Source: Impatiens glandulifera
Taxonomy: Eukaryota; Streptophyta; Magnoliopsida; Ericales; Balsaminaceae
Direction of reading: 5' to 3'
Assembly: GCF_907164915.1 (NCBI RefSeq)
Contig: NC_061862.1
Coordinates: 80,689,718-80,753,717, forward strand
Length of the DNA stretch: 64,000 nucleotides
Shown piece by piece: positions 44,321 through 55,480 of this stretch. A program made the translations under genes and the position numbers. The first letter of the stretch is position 1, and every line of letters begins with the position of its first letter. The notes under the pieces were generated by a model. The model did not search any database. It saw only the letters and a list, made by a program, of their open reading frames with translations, and had not been told where the DNA came from.

Positions 44321-44643
44321 ATTCTCCATCTTATGAGTCGGTGCCTAAAAGACCAAATATCACGAGTTCGATTTTCACTTTAACGCTTTAAATTAAATTA
44401 ATGTGAAGGTTATATAGAAGACCGGGTCAGTTTTGTCCATTTAAAAAAACAAATAATTATATAGGGGGTTTGGAAATTCTATGAAAGTGGCAAAAAAAAA
44501 TTTCAGAGAATTATTCCTATAAATTACCCCATAATTTCATTAGCATAACACCACCTAGCTATCTACCTACATACAGAAGTACTACAATTAATATAATCCC
44601 ACTTACCAAACTCAGCTAATTGTTCTAAGGAAGATCCAACAGT
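43963..44643 (+). promoter_or_regulatory. PR-1 promoter region
   Basis: TATAAAT at 44518-44524 lies 120 bp before the ATG and gives an expected leader of about 90 bp. Upstream are a G-box CACGTG (43963-43968), a TGACG motif of the type bound by TGA factors (43989-43993) and a W-box complement GGTCAA (44063-44068). TGA and WRKY sites are known from other PR-1 promoters. Single short motifs can occur by chance. Confidence 0.5.
44325..44440 (+). mobile_element. SINE-like remnant near the PR-1 promoter
   Basis: GAGTCGGTGCCTAAAA and CACGAGTTCGATTTTC align with the A-side and B box of the SINE at 13697, with a similar tail. It ends about 80 bp before the PR-1 TATA box. Confidence 0.4.
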
Positions 44644-45132
44644 ATGGGGCTTTACCATCTCTCACTAGCATTAGTTGTGACATTCATGGCCATGTCAATG
44701 CTTCCTCAACTCTCAACTGCCCAAAACTCCCCCCAAGACTATGTTGAGGCCCACAATGCTGCCCGGGCTCAGGTGGGAGTCGGGCCCATCGCTTGGGATG
44801 AAAACGTAGCCGCATTTGCTAGAAGTTACGCCAGCCAGAGAGCTGGGGACTGTAATCTAATGCACTCAGGCGGACCATATGGCGAAAACCTTGCAAAGGG
44901 TTTCCCGAACTTCACGGGGAGAGATGCTGTGAATATGTGGATCGAGGAGAAACCCTTCTACGACTATGACTCAAACACATGTGTCGGAGGTGAATGCTTA
45001 CACTATACTCAGGTTGTGTGGCGTGATTCAGTAAGACTAGGATGTGCTAGGGTTCAATGCAATGACGGTTCGTGGTTCGTCACTTGTAACTATGATCCTC
45101 GAGGCAACTTTGTTGGAGAGAGACCTTACTAG
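44644..45132 (+). CDS. PR1: Pathogenesis-related protein 1 (PR-1), complete
   Basis: 162-residue, intronless secreted PR-1, the usual length for the family. Residues 1-26 are a signal peptide (hydrophobic [15 protein letters not shown], cleavage likely after STA). The CAP domain follows: [52 protein letters not shown], and CNYDPRGNF near the end, with the His/Glu residues of the CAP cavity and six cysteines (GDC, NTC, GEC, GC, QC, TC) for three disulfides. The last 11 residues ([11 protein letters not shown]) sit where CAPE defence peptides are cut in other PR-1 proteins. It acts in the extracellular space against pathogens and binds sterols (family knowledge). It is preceded by a TATA box and followed by AATAAA signals. 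It is the only intact host gene in the window. Confidence 0.96.
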   Translation: MGLYHLSLALVVTFMAMSMLPQLSTAQNSPQDYVEAHNAARAQVGVGPIAWDENVAAFARSYASQRAGDCNLMHSGGPYGENLAKGFPNFTGRDAVNMWIEEKPFYDYDSNTCVGGECLHYTQVVWRDSVRLGCARVQCNDGSWFVTCNYDPRGNFVGERPY

Positions 45133-45345
45133 AAAACTGAAAGTCACAGTTATTGTCATGACTTTTAATTAATATAAGTATGAATAAATTTTGTTTGTAT
45201 TTAATTAAAGATGTCCTTTATGCGACGACTTTATTACAACAAACTCTAATATGGTATGAAAAAATAAACTATAAATATGCTTAATACTTATTAAATAAAG
45301 AATGTTCGTAATATTTGTTTTTATGTTTGATGGCTAATAATTAGG

Positions 45346-45468
45346 TTTTTTAGCCTTTTTTAATTGTCATCATTTAATCATTGTTAGAATTTTTAAATTT
45401 ATATTTTTGATTCTCCCACTTTAGAAATTTTAATAAATGGTTTTAACCATTTTAAAAAAAAAATAGAA
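45346..45468 (+). mobile_element. LINE tail (copy B)
   Basis: Counterpart of 473-596, ending GGTTTTAACCATTTT and an A-run. Confidence 0.55.
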
Positions 45469-46964
45469 TGTATCAGGGAATTAAAATAATGGCTAATCCA
45501 TATTATGCTCCTTTGTGTATTTAACTAAGTTTGAAATATTTTTCTTTACATGACCTTATTTGAAATTGTTCCTTATAAAGTTTTTTTTGTTGTTTAAAAT
45601 TACTTATTTTACGTTTAGTTTTGTTTGAACTTTAATCATCTAAAATCATTTAAAATATTATAAAATTGTTAATTTGTGTTGAAAATAGGCACACATTCCT
45701 CATTTACATAGTATATTTATTTTTTGTATTTATAAGTTCAACTGCGGAAAATACTTTCACTTTCGTGTTCATGTGATATCTTCAACTCAATTCTCAGACG
45801 ACAACGCATGTAATCTTTTTCTTTTATTTATATTGAAATTACTTTTTCTTGATTTAGTTTTGTTTGAATTTACATTTTAAACATTCAAAATCATATAAAT
45901 GTTATAAAACTGTTAATTTATGTTGAAAATATGCACAAATTTATTCAACTACGGAAAAAACTTTTACTTTTTGTTTTTATGTGATTTTTTTTATTGTAAT
46001 ACAAAACTCGCAATATGTCTTGAATCGACCGGTCATACTGGACTTAGACCGAAAATGTGAATATCCTCTTAATAAGAATAAATTTATAATGAGATTTAGT
46101 GTAATTTGATTTAAAAATGAAGTGAGTTTGTTAATCGAAATAAGTCATAACCCAAATTTCATAAACATAACTTAATTGGAACTTTAGGCGATAGATTATT
46201 ATAAATTAATTATCAAGAGGGATTAAATTTCGACCATAAAATAAAAGTTGTTCATATTTGAGTTATTTTTTATTTTGTACGTTTGAAAAGTATCTAACTA
46301 TTTCTAACCAAAATAAATGTGAAATGAGCAATTTAAAACCAAATAAATTAACAAGGAGCAATTAAAAAACTATATATAGAAAATATTTCAAAATTAAATT
46401 TAGAGAATATTATACCTTTTACCTTTAAAATAAATATTCTTAATTTCAAAAGGTTAGTTTTTCTTTCCGAATTCCTTCCCATAACAAGTTTTTTTATATT
46501 TTTTTCTGGTTTATGACATTTTAATGTTAAATTATTTTTTTTTTATAAAAATCTAATAGCTCTAGCATATTAAATATTATTCAGCCTCTTTTCTTTTGTA
46601 GAGCATTTTTACTTTGCCATAAATAAATAAAAGTGTAATTTCTGAAAAAAAAAGAACATATTATTCGTTACTAAAGTCACATATTTTATATGCCTTAAAA
46701 TAATTATAAAATGAGGTATATGGCAGTACTTAATTAACCGACGCAAATTATGCATCGCTAAAAACATTGAATGACTCTTATTCTGTCTAGGACATTAAGC
46801 GAATGTAAATTAATGTGAATTATTTTATTGGTTTGTTTTGTTCTTTTTTCTTTAATTTTTTTACTCTTTTTTCTTTTTTTTTAGCATATTCATTTAAATT
46901 AAGTTATGATATTTTATTTTGTCCTATAACTTAAATTATGATGATTTTCTTGTATTTAGCATAG
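45469..46964. other. AT-rich intergenic DNA (copy B), no gene seen
   Basis: Counterpart of 597-2289 without the right arm of the foldback: GCAATAT at about 46015 is followed directly by GTCTTGAATCG and the shared flank. Confidence 0.6.
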
Positions 46965-47546
46965 TGTCACGGACTGAAACTTGGTCACTGAATATTTCCT
47001 CATCCCGCGCGACACTAGTCTAGATTGTCACAATCCTAGCTAGTCAGTCTTTCTAAGGATCTTAGAATCAAGAAGATTGAATACTTTGAGAGAGAAAAGG
47101 GTTGGAGAATATCTTGTTTATTACAAGTGTGAGGTACACGAATGTGAGGTATTGTGAGGTGCTTGATTTATGGCCAAGACATGTTTATATACAAGTGGAT
47201 GGATAATTCTAGATCCTCCTTGACCTAGTGTTTTCTAGACACTTATATATCTAACATAGACCTAAGAATTCCTAGAGACTTATATAGAATTATACAAACT
47301 ACTTACTATTAAGAACTCCTAGAGAATTCTAAAGAGTTCTTCTATCCACATACTTTAGGAACTCCTTGAGAATTATAAAGAGTTCCATGAAATTATCTAC
47401 AACTAGGAGCTTCTAGAAAATTCTATAGAGTTCCAAAAAATGGAAAAGACCACAAAAACATAACAATATCTAGAACATTCTAGAACATGTGCATGAAGGC
47501 TTTACATCTTTGGATTTTGGTCACACCATTTGAATGGGTCGTGATA
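46965..47546 (-). mobile_element. Ty3/gypsy 3' LTR, uninterrupted (copy B)
   Basis: TGTCACGGACT to GTCGTGATA (C to T at the last CA), 582 bp. It is followed by the purine-tract complement TTCTCCTCCACCT. It contains ATGGC at 47170-47174, the empty site of the 9.45-kb element of copy A. Confidence 0.8.
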
Positions 47547-48120
47547 TTCTCCTCCACCTAATTCATGGTCGTCCTCGGCATGTCCTTAGACCGATGCTCG
47601 GTATGATTTTTATCGATCAGCTCCAACCGATATGATGAGACATTTCCCACACATCCCTCGATTTTGATCGGTCCCTCCCATATGCGCACAAGCCCCTTGA
47701 TCCCAGACCGTAGAGACTTCAATTGTTGTCGGGGTAACTTCCCCCTTCCTCGGTCCCCTTCCTTGACTATACGCCCCTTCAGATCTGGCCCTTTCTTCAT
47801 CTTCTGGTGACTTTCTTCAAAGATGCCTGAGCACGATCTGCTTACCCTTTTACAGATTTGGCGATAGCGAAGGCAGATTGACTTTGGTCAACATAACATG
47901 TGGCCAAACCTTGTGGAGACGATGGTAGTCTGGTGCCTTTAGCCTTGAACTCTCGAAGACCTTCCCGCACATTCTTTAGACTCCCTTAGGTATTTCCCTT
48001 TTCCCCTTGGAACTGTCCCCACCGTCCTTTCTAGAAAAAGTGGAAAATGTCCATTTACCACGTTTGCGACCTCAGATGAATCTCATCGTCGAGAACATGC
48101 CCAATCCCTCTTATTCCCTT
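47547..48120 (-). pseudogene. Ty3/gypsy integrase C-terminal remnant (copy B)
   Basis: Minus-strand frame of 80 codons (47558-47800) reads KLPRQQLKSLRSGIKGLVRI then WEGPIKIEGCVGNVSSYRLE, matching the SH3-like end of gypsy integrase (usually RGxxKGLVRRYEGPF...GKVSYRLEL). Before it, at 47810-47940, come RAQASLEK-like helices. It ends at the gypsy LTR. The upstream polyprotein is missing. Cleaner than copy A and the basis for the assignment. Confidence 0.68.
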
Positions 48121-48920
48121 ATTGTTGGTATTACGTTAGTCTTCCCGTGATCCAAAATAATTAGTAAATAAGAATAAGACATTATACAAGCGCATACATG
48201 ATCGAACCATTCTAGTCCCAACACTACATCGTAGTCTTCCATAGGAACTAAGGTAAACAAGACTGTCCCATTAATTTTTGTAGGCTTTGTTGGATGAAGA
48301 ATTACTAATTTTTTTTTGGAAAATTCTGATTATTTTAAAAAAGTTCGTCTAAAATAATTTGTCTACTTGTTGAGAAAAGAGCTAACGTCGTTAACTATTA
48401 TATATAACAAACGTACTTACAAGATCCTATGACATCTTTTATCCATAAATCTCCTTTTGAAACCTAAAACCTCCAGCACAAAATGTTCAATACAATTTCA
48501 ATGACATATTTATGTGAAACACATCCACACATTAAAAATAAAATAAAGAAACCAAACATACATAAAGTAATAAAAATCAAACTCTTACAAACTCACTGTA
48601 TCCATATTTATTCTTGGAACCCCATAAAGAAACAAATTAAACTTGAATTAACTAATTGTACCAAGTTTAAATTCTGAATTTTGAAAACCATAAATCAAAC
48701 ATTACCATTGCAAGGGTGAATATGGTCAAAAAATTCAAAGAGCTGAAAATGAAGATCAATTTCAACCGAATTAAACAACTCTCCAAAATTTATGCAAATA
48801 CATTTAGTAGAAGTCCTAATAAAATCAATAAGCAAAGTAATGCATCAAAATATGATTAATAAATTAAATGATTAAGTGTATTTGCGGATCATATGTTTAA
48901 CTCCCTTGTGGCCACATTTT
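48121..48920. other. Intergenic DNA (copy B), no gene seen
   Basis: Counterpart of 12881-13690. Confidence 0.55.
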
Positions 48921-48929
48921 AACCCCACC

Positions 48930-49090
48930 AAGGTATCTCAATGATAAGAGTCAGCTTAAATGATTAAAATGTAACGGGTGGGTTCGATTTCTATCTAGAA
49001 GCATTTTGATTTTAAGTAGAGATCATGTCTGTGGAGTGTTATACTAGTTCTCATTTACTTCTACAAAATTAAAATAAAATATTCACTAAT
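48930..49090 (+). mobile_element. tRNA-derived SINE-like element (copy B)
   Basis: Counterpart of 13697-13860, with B box GGGTTCGATTTC at 48980-48991; a 4-bp GGTG insertion precedes it. Confidence 0.5.
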
Positions 49091-50216
49091 TGCAAGGACC
49101 TATATCAAGATAGAAAAATTACAAAATTAAATGCTAATTCAGGAATATGTAAGTGTGATATCAAGATACAAAAAATATAATTCAAGAAAGCCAAAATGAA
49201 TTTTAAAATATAAACATTGTTCTTATATATATATATATTTAAAATTTTGTGTGTGGTATATGATATAAAAATATTAAATGGATAAAAGATTATTTTATTT
49301 TTAATTAATTTAAGTAAATATATGAGTTTAGATTTTTTTTTATTATTAATATTGCATTATCATTCATTTTTAAATCTATTTATCATTACAAATTATTATA
49401 TTATTATTTAATATATTAATTATTAAATTTAATAACTAATGAAATTTAACTAATATATAAAAAACAATTATAATAGAAACTTTTATTTGAATTATATTTA
49501 TTTAATTTAAATATTATTAATTGGAACATACTTTTATTTAATTTAAATTGTAAAAAAAACTTATAACAATAATAATTAATAAATTATTTTTATAAGTATA
49601 ATTTTTTAATAATATATATTTTTTTATAACATTTTAAATACTGAACGTACGTAAAATGTATTTTGTTATATAACTCAAATGATTTATTTTTTATAAATGG
49701 ATTTATTTTTCACAACAAGTAACAATTTTTATGATTAAACTTTTACAATGTTGGTCACAGAAGAGTAGTTCCTCCAGTTTACGAGTCCGAATTAAATTTT
49801 TCTCACTTTTATTTTTAAGAAAAAAAAGACATTTTTATTTAACATTAATAAAAATTGATCAAAGAACAAAAACAATTCTACATCAAACAAGTTTAATTCT
49901 TTAAATGAATTGCTGATCAAAATTATATAGTGGTTTGGAAATTGCATGCAAGTGGGACAATATTTCAACACAATTGTCAATTAAATTCTTAAACATTATC
50001 TCTAGCTAGGGAGGGATTTAAACTTTTGATCAACTACATTGCAGCATTGATCATTAATTAATATATGACCATATATAAAAAAACAAACAAGGCACCAGAG
50101 TAGACATATATATACTAAAAATAATAATGATATCAATCAATTTATTTTTAATTAAACAAAAAGAATGATGAGAATCCAGATGAAACAATGGTGAGGCCCA
50201 GAAGCAGCATATTTGA
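49091..50216. other. AT-rich intergenic DNA (copy B)
   Basis: Counterpart of 13861-15000. The left half of the possible host exon (see 14968-15146) lies at 50190-50212, just before the copia insertion. Confidence 0.5.
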
Positions 50217-50746
50217 TGCCGTAGAAATCGAATAATAGCACCTGTTTAGCAATTCAGAAATAAACAAGCTACAACAAGGTCTAAAAATTCTTTTTCCCTT
50301 TTGTGTAATCAAATAAGCAGCCAAAACAATTGAGCATCAAACAATCAAAGAAATAGAGAGCAGGACACCAAGATTTTACGTGGAAAACCAAAATTAGGTA
50401 AAAACTAGGAGACACTTCGGCCACTTAAATCATCCACTATATCAAAGGGGTATACAATGTAGTTCAATACAAGCTTAGAGGTAATCTAACAAAAATTATC
50501 AATTGACCTTATCCTAACTTGTCATTCACATACATTATCATCATCACTAAAGATGGCTAACCAAATGGAGAAGAGATAAAGGAAATCAGAAGAAGAACAT
50601 GCTGCTTCAATGGAGGAAGAACTGCTCGAAGAGAGAGAGAGAAAAACAACCCCAAAAAAAGTGCTGTATTTTTTCCCTTAATTAAATATTCCCTAATGGG
50701 CTTTATTAATTTGTTAGGCCCAGCTGCCAAATAATCTGACCCAATA
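50217..50746 (-). repeat. 3' LTR (minus) of the Tork-like copia
   Basis: 530 bp, next to the polypurine tract. Confidence 0.9.
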
Positions 50747-50757
50747 AATCTCCCCCG

Positions 50758-52194
50758 TCAGCGCAACTTTGCGGGCTCCAATAAACCCGCTCTCTCCCGA
50801 CAATCTTGAAACTTGTCCTTAGGCAAGGATTTCGTAAATATATCGACACCATTCTCACTTGTATGAATCTTCTCCAAGTTCAGCTCTTTTGCCTCAAGCA
50901 CATCACGTATCCAATGATATCTCACGTCGATGTGTTTGGATCTTGAATGAAAAGCTGAATTCTTTGAGAGATGAATGACACTTTGACTGTCGCAAAACAA
51001 AGTGAACTTCTCTTGCTTATGGCCCAACTCTTGTAGGAACTTCTTCATCCATAACACCTCTTTACATGCCTTAGTAGCTGTAATATACTTAGCTTCTGTA
51101 GTAGACAAAGCAACACACTTTTGTAACCTTGACTGCCACGAAACAGCACCGCCTGCAAAGGTAACCAAAAAACCTGATACAGATTTTCTTGAATCAACAT
51201 CACCCGCCATATTAGAATCTGTAAAGTCTTCCAAAATAGGAGTATCACTTCTGAAACATAAACGTGCTTTCGAAGAGCCTCGAAGATATCTGAGAATCCA
51301 CTTAACAGCCAACCAATGTTCTTCTCTAGGGTTGGAGAGATACCGACTAACAACACCAACTGCGTGTGCTATGTCCGGTCTTGTACAATCCATGGCATAC
51401 ATAAGACTACCAACTGCAGAGGCATAAGGTACATTCTTCATTTCATTTTTCTCTTTCTCACTTGTAGGACATTGTTTAGAACTCAACTTTAAATGACCTG
51501 CAAGTGGAACTGAAACCGGTTTTGCATTTTTTATTGCAAATCTCTTAAGTACCCTCTCAATGTACTTCTCCTGTGATAGCCAAAGTGTTCTGTTCTTTAT
51601 GTCTCTTGTGATTTCCATGCCTAAGATCTTCTTCACTGAACCCAAATCCTTCATCGCAAAAGACTTGTTCAAATCCCTTTTGAGCTTCTCAAATTTTGCA
51701 ATATCTTGCCCAACAATCAACATATCATCAACATAGAGCAGAAGAATAACATAATCATCAACACCGTATCTCTTGATGAAAACACAATGATCAGAAGTAG
51801 TCTTACTGTACCCATTTGCTTCCATGAAGGAGTCAAATTTTCTGTACCATTGTCTAGGCGCTTGCTTGAGCCCATACAAGTTTTTCCTCAAACTGTAGAC
51901 ACGATCTTCTTTACCTTTAACTTTGAAATCCTCAGGTTGTTCCATATATATCTCTTCCTCCAAGTCACCATGGAGAAATGCAGTCTTCACATCCAGTAGT
52001 TCAATTTCTAAATCTTGACTAGCAGCCAATGCTAACACAACTCTGATGGATGACCTCTTCACAACCGGTGAGAAGATCTCTTCAAAATCAATTCCCTTTT
52101 TCTGTCCAAAGCCCTTCACAACCAGTCTTGCTTTATATCGAGGTTGTGAGCTATTCTCTTGATGCTTTAACTTGAATACGCACTTGTTCTTCAA
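50758..52194 (-). CDS. Copia reverse transcriptase and RNase H, open over 478 codons
   Basis: Replication part of the copia polyprotein. It reads ARLVVKGFGQKKGIDFEEIF and VKTAFLHGDLEEEIYMEQPE (fingers/palm), YGLKQAPRQWY, then the catalytic LLLYVDDMLIVG, followed by LAGHLKLSS, SAVGSLMYAMDCTRPDIAHA and RNase H blocks DSNMAGDVDSRKSVSGF, ALSTTEAKYI, CDSQSVIHLSKNSAF and HIDVRYHWIRD, ending FTKSLPKDKF near the purine tract. Two changes stand out against the usual motifs: N for D in DSNMAG and K for E in TTEAKYI, both near RNase H acidic positions. The frame is open but is separated from the upstream part by a stop at about 52203, so no intact polyprotein is made. Confidence 0.9.
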   Translation of the reverse strand: MKNKCVFKLKHQENSSQPRYKARLVVKGFGQKKGIDFEEIFSPVVKRSSIRVVLALAASQDLEIELLDVKTAFLHGDLEEEIYMEQPEDFKVKGKEDRVYSLRKNLYGLKQAPRQWYRKFDSFMEANGYSKTTSDHCVFIKRYGVDDYVILLLYVDDMLIVGQDIAKFEKLKRDLNKSFAMKDLGSVKKILGMEITRDIKNRTLWLSQEKYIERVLKRFAIKNAKPVSVPLAGHLKLSSKQCPTSEKEKNEMKNVPYASAVGSLMYAMDCTRPDIAHAVGVVSRYLSNPREEHWLAVKWILRYLRGSSKARLCFRSDTPILEDFTDSNMAGDVDSRKSVSGFLVTFAGGAVSWQSRLQKCVALSTTEAKYITATKACKEVLWMKKFLQELGHKQEKFTLFCDSQSVIHLSKNSAFHSRSKHIDVRYHWIRDVLEAKELNLEKIHTSENGVDIFTKSLPKDKFQDCRERAGLLEPAKLR

Positions 52195-52203
52195 AGTCTT
52201 CTT

Positions 52204-53717
52204 TCATTTCGGAAGTTTCACCAAGTCATAAGTCTCGTTCTCTTGCAAGGAAATTATCTCTTCTTGCATTGCCAATGACCACTTGTTCTTGTTTTCATGA
52301 GACAATACTTCTTGATAGGTTTCTGGTTCTCCCCCGTTAGTCAACATCACATACTCATTGGGAGGATACCTACTAGAAGGTTGTCTCTGCATACTAGATC
52401 TTCTAATATGTTGATTATCAGGTGGCTCTAGAGAACTATCATCATCTAGTTCAGCTTCCTCTGTTGGCTCAACATCAACTAGAGGAGTCTCATCAACCTC
52501 AACTTAGGCATTTTCCACATCATTGGGCTGTGATTGTGGTGTATGAATCCTACCATTGTCAGACAATTCATTCTTCGTAGACTTCGGCTTTTCCTTTTTC
52601 TCAAAGTCTTCAATGGTCTGATCTTCAAAGAATACCACATCTCTGCTTCTAATGAGTTTCTTGTTAACCGAATCCCAACATCGGTACCCAAATTCTCCGT
52701 GGCCATACCCAATAAAGATACATTGTCTCGTCTTGCTATCAAGCTTAGCTCTCTCATCTCGAGGAACATGAACAAACACTTTACAACCAAAAACTCTCAA
52801 GTGATCGTAAGAGACGTCTTTACCTCTCCAAACTCTTTCTGGAATGTCTACATCTAAAGGAGTTGAGGGTGAAAGGTTTATCAGATCAACCGCTGTATTC
52901 ATTGCCTCTCCCCAAAAGGAATTTTGCAACTTAGCATGAGACAACATACACAAAATTCTCTCATTGATAGACCTGTTCATCCTCTCTACAACTTCATTTT
53001 TTTGAGGTGTTTTTGGAACAGTCTTCAAAAGCTTGATCCCATGACTTTTACAGTATTCCACAAATGGTCCTTTGTATTCGCCACCATTGTCCGAACGAAC
53101 ACATTTCAACTTCTTCCCAGTTTCTCTCTCCACTTCAGCATGAAACAACTTGAAGTAATCCAATGCTTGATCCTTAGTCTTTAAGCAATATGCCCACACA
53201 TTCCTTGAGCAATCATCGATAAAAGTGATGTAATAATGAGCACCACCAAAGTCAAGGAATCCATAAAACATATGTCTGTGTGAACCATATCTAGGATATT
53301 GGGCTTTCTAGATGGAGAGAAACTTTTGAAGGAAACTCTATGTTGCTTACCAACTAAGCAATTTGTGCATGTCTTCAAATCTGTGGACTTTAAGCCCTGA
53401 AGATCGATTGTCTTGGAGAGAACTTGCATGTCATTCTGACTTAAGTGACCAAGTCTCTTATGCCAAAGCTGTGCTGAACAATCATTAACTGCATTTGCTT
53501 CTCCCCTGTAAGACTTAGTCTCTGTCACATAAAGAGAACCGACCTTCTTTTCTTTAGCTATCACCAAAGACCCCTTAGTGAGTTTCCATTTTCTTTCACC
53601 AAAGTAACTATGATAGCCCTCATCATCAAGAATACCAGTAGAGATCAAATTCATCTGAATATCAGAAACATATCGAACATTCTTCAAAAGTAGCTTGCAC
53701 GAAGTGTTAGTATCCAA
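52204..53717 (-). pseudogene. Copia integrase and GAG-pre-integrase region, broken
   Basis: Starts with the GAG-pre-integrase zinc region (53181-53717: LWHKRLGHLSQND, CTNCLVGKQHR, the HH-CC finger). A frameshift near 53270 leads into the integrase core (52504-53271), where the three acidic residues are all kept: FIDDCSRNVWAY, RSDNGGEYKGPF and NEVVERMNRSINE. The target-protein-like end WRGKDVSYDHLRVFGCKVFV and the FIGY block follow. A TAA at about 52504 and another frame at 52204-52392 (PPNEYVMLTNGGEPETYQEV) join it to reverse transcriptase. Core residues are intact but the frame is broken at least twice. Confidence 0.85.
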
Positions 53718-53766
53718 ACAGATATATCATTTTCAACAATCTTACACGTAACATGGTTTCCCAACG

Positions 53767-54782
53767 TCACTGAACCAAACTATTCACTAGTATAAGAAGT
53801 AAATATATCACAACGATTGGTGACATGATAAGAAGCACTTGAGTCCACCACCCATTGTGTATCTTGAGAAACAAGGTTGATACTATCATTGTCGTAAACA
53901 ATATCGATGTCGTTACCACCGACATCTGCAACCTTACTACTTCCATCTTGCTTATTCTCCTTTTGTTCACGCTTCAAAGATATACACTGATACTTCTTGT
54001 GTCCTGGCTTGCCACAATGATAACATGTAATCTCTTTTATCGAGCTGAATGTTCCCTGTGACCTGTCTGAACTGCCACTGCGATTCTTTGGAGTTTTACT
54101 TTTACTTCTACCCCTTTTCTCAGTCACGAACACCTGACTTGGATTCGAGAAGCCCTGTTCTTTTTTCTTCTAGCCTCTTCATTCAGCACGCTCTCTTTCA
54201 TCATTTTCAAAGTGAGCTTACCTTGTGGAACAGAATTGGTAATTGAAACCACAAGTGTTTCCCAACTATCAGGCAGAGAATTAATCAAACACATAGCATG
54301 AAGCTCATCAACAAATTTCATTCCTATCGCAGCCAACTCATTTAGAATCCCCTGAAAATCATTTAGATGCTCAGACATAGAAGACCCATCTTGATATTTC
54401 AACGAGCAAAGCTTCCTAAATTGAAATGCTCTGTTTTGAGTGTTTTTCTTCTTATACAGCTCACTCAAAATAGTCCACATTTATGAGCATTAACCTCAGT
54501 AGTCACATGCTAATACACACTGTTGTCAACCTATTGCCTAATTTTACCAACTGCCTTCCTGTTCAACTTCTTCCAATCTGTATCTGTCATAGCCTCTGGT
54601 TTGCTTTTATCACCCAAAATAGTGTCTTCATAATCATAATTACACAATAAGTCCTCCATCCGTGACTTCCAGATTGTGTAATTGGTAGCTGTGAGTTTGA
54701 TCATCGTTCCATTACGACTCAACGACTCTTCCATTTGAATTATACAAGAATTACCACCAAACGAACTCAGCTCTGATACCAC
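53767..54782 (-). pseudogene. Copia gag and protease region, broken
   Basis: Starts near 54782 close to the primer site (MEESLSRNGTMIKLTATNYT at about 54731). The gag N-terminus ends at nonsense codons near 54531 and 54507 and a 1-bp shift near 54480; gag continues at 54124-54480 (RAFQFRKLCSLKYQDGSSMS, FQGILNELAAIGM). The zinc knuckle CYHCGKPGHKKYQC at about 54000-54040 is intact. The protease site reads WVVDSSASYHVT at about 53830-53865: the catalytic DSG is changed to DSS. Further breaks follow before 53717. Confidence 0.85.
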
Positions 54783-54786
54783 TTGT

Positions 54787-55326
54787 TGTAGAAATCGAAT
54801 AATAGCACCTGTTTAGCAATTCAGAAATAAACAAGCTACAACAAGGCCTAACAATTCTTTTTCCCTTTTGTGTAATCAAATAGGCAGCCAAAACAATTGA
54901 GCATCAAACAATCAAACAATCAAAGAAACAGAGAGCAGGACACCAAGATTTTACGTGGAAAACCCAAATTAGGTAAAAACTACGGGACACTTCGGCCACT
55001 TAAATCATCCACTATATCAAATGGGTATACAATGTAGTTCAATACAAGCTTAGAGGTAATCTAACAAAAGTTATCAATTGACCTCATCCTAACTTGTCAT
55101 TCACATACATTATCATCATCACTAAAGATGGCTAACCAAATGGAGAAGAGATAAAGGAAATCAGAAGAAGAACCTGCTGTTTCAATGGAGGAAGAACTGC
55201 TGGAAGAGAGAGAGAGAGAGAAAAACAACCCCAAAAAAATTGTTGTGTTTTTTTTCCTTAATTAAATATGCCCTAATGGGCTTTATTAATTTGTTAGGCC
55301 CAGCTTCCAAATGAGCTGACCCAACA
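54787..55326 (-). repeat. 5' LTR (minus) of the Tork-like copia
   Basis: 540 bp; differs from 50217-50746 by scattered changes and small indels (for example the extra CAATCAAA near 54910). Confidence 0.9.
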
Positions 55327-55331
55327 TCCGA

Positions 55332-55480
55332 GCATACCCATGAGGTGTCATAGATACTCCAAGTCCAAGCCCAGAAACTTTGAGTTTGATAGGCCCACCA
55401 CCAGACCCAGTCGAAGTTGGATCGAAAGAAGGACGACAAAAGTGGTTTGGGCTCGCACCTTATCAGCATGTTGGGCTACA
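55332..55480 (-). pseudogene. Right half of the possible host C-terminal exon (copy B)
   Basis: Minus-strand frame PNHFCRPSFDPTSTGSGGG then LKVSGLGLGVSMTPHGYA, cut by the copia insertion at 55326. See 14968-15146. Confidence 0.3.

Larger units (their letters stand above)
50217..55326 (-). mobile_element. Tork/Tnt1-like Ty1/copia element, nearly full length
   Basis: 5110 bp on the minus strand. LTRs are 50217-50746 (530 bp) and 54787-55326 (540 bp); plus-strand ends are TG(CC)GTAGAAATC/TGTAGAAATC and CCAATA/CCCAACA. The primer site complement GCTCTGATACCACTTGT precedes the right LTR and the purine-tract complement AATCTCCCCC follows the left one. The TSD is diverged: TTTGA at 50212-50216 against TCCGA at 55327-55331; copy A has TCCAA at 15003-15007 and no element. 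All polyprotein domains are present in the usual copia order, with several breaks. Confidence 0.9.

Noticed and set aside
51002..51427. 141-codon plus-strand frame
   Set aside because: Antisense of the copia RNase H/RT coding sequence.
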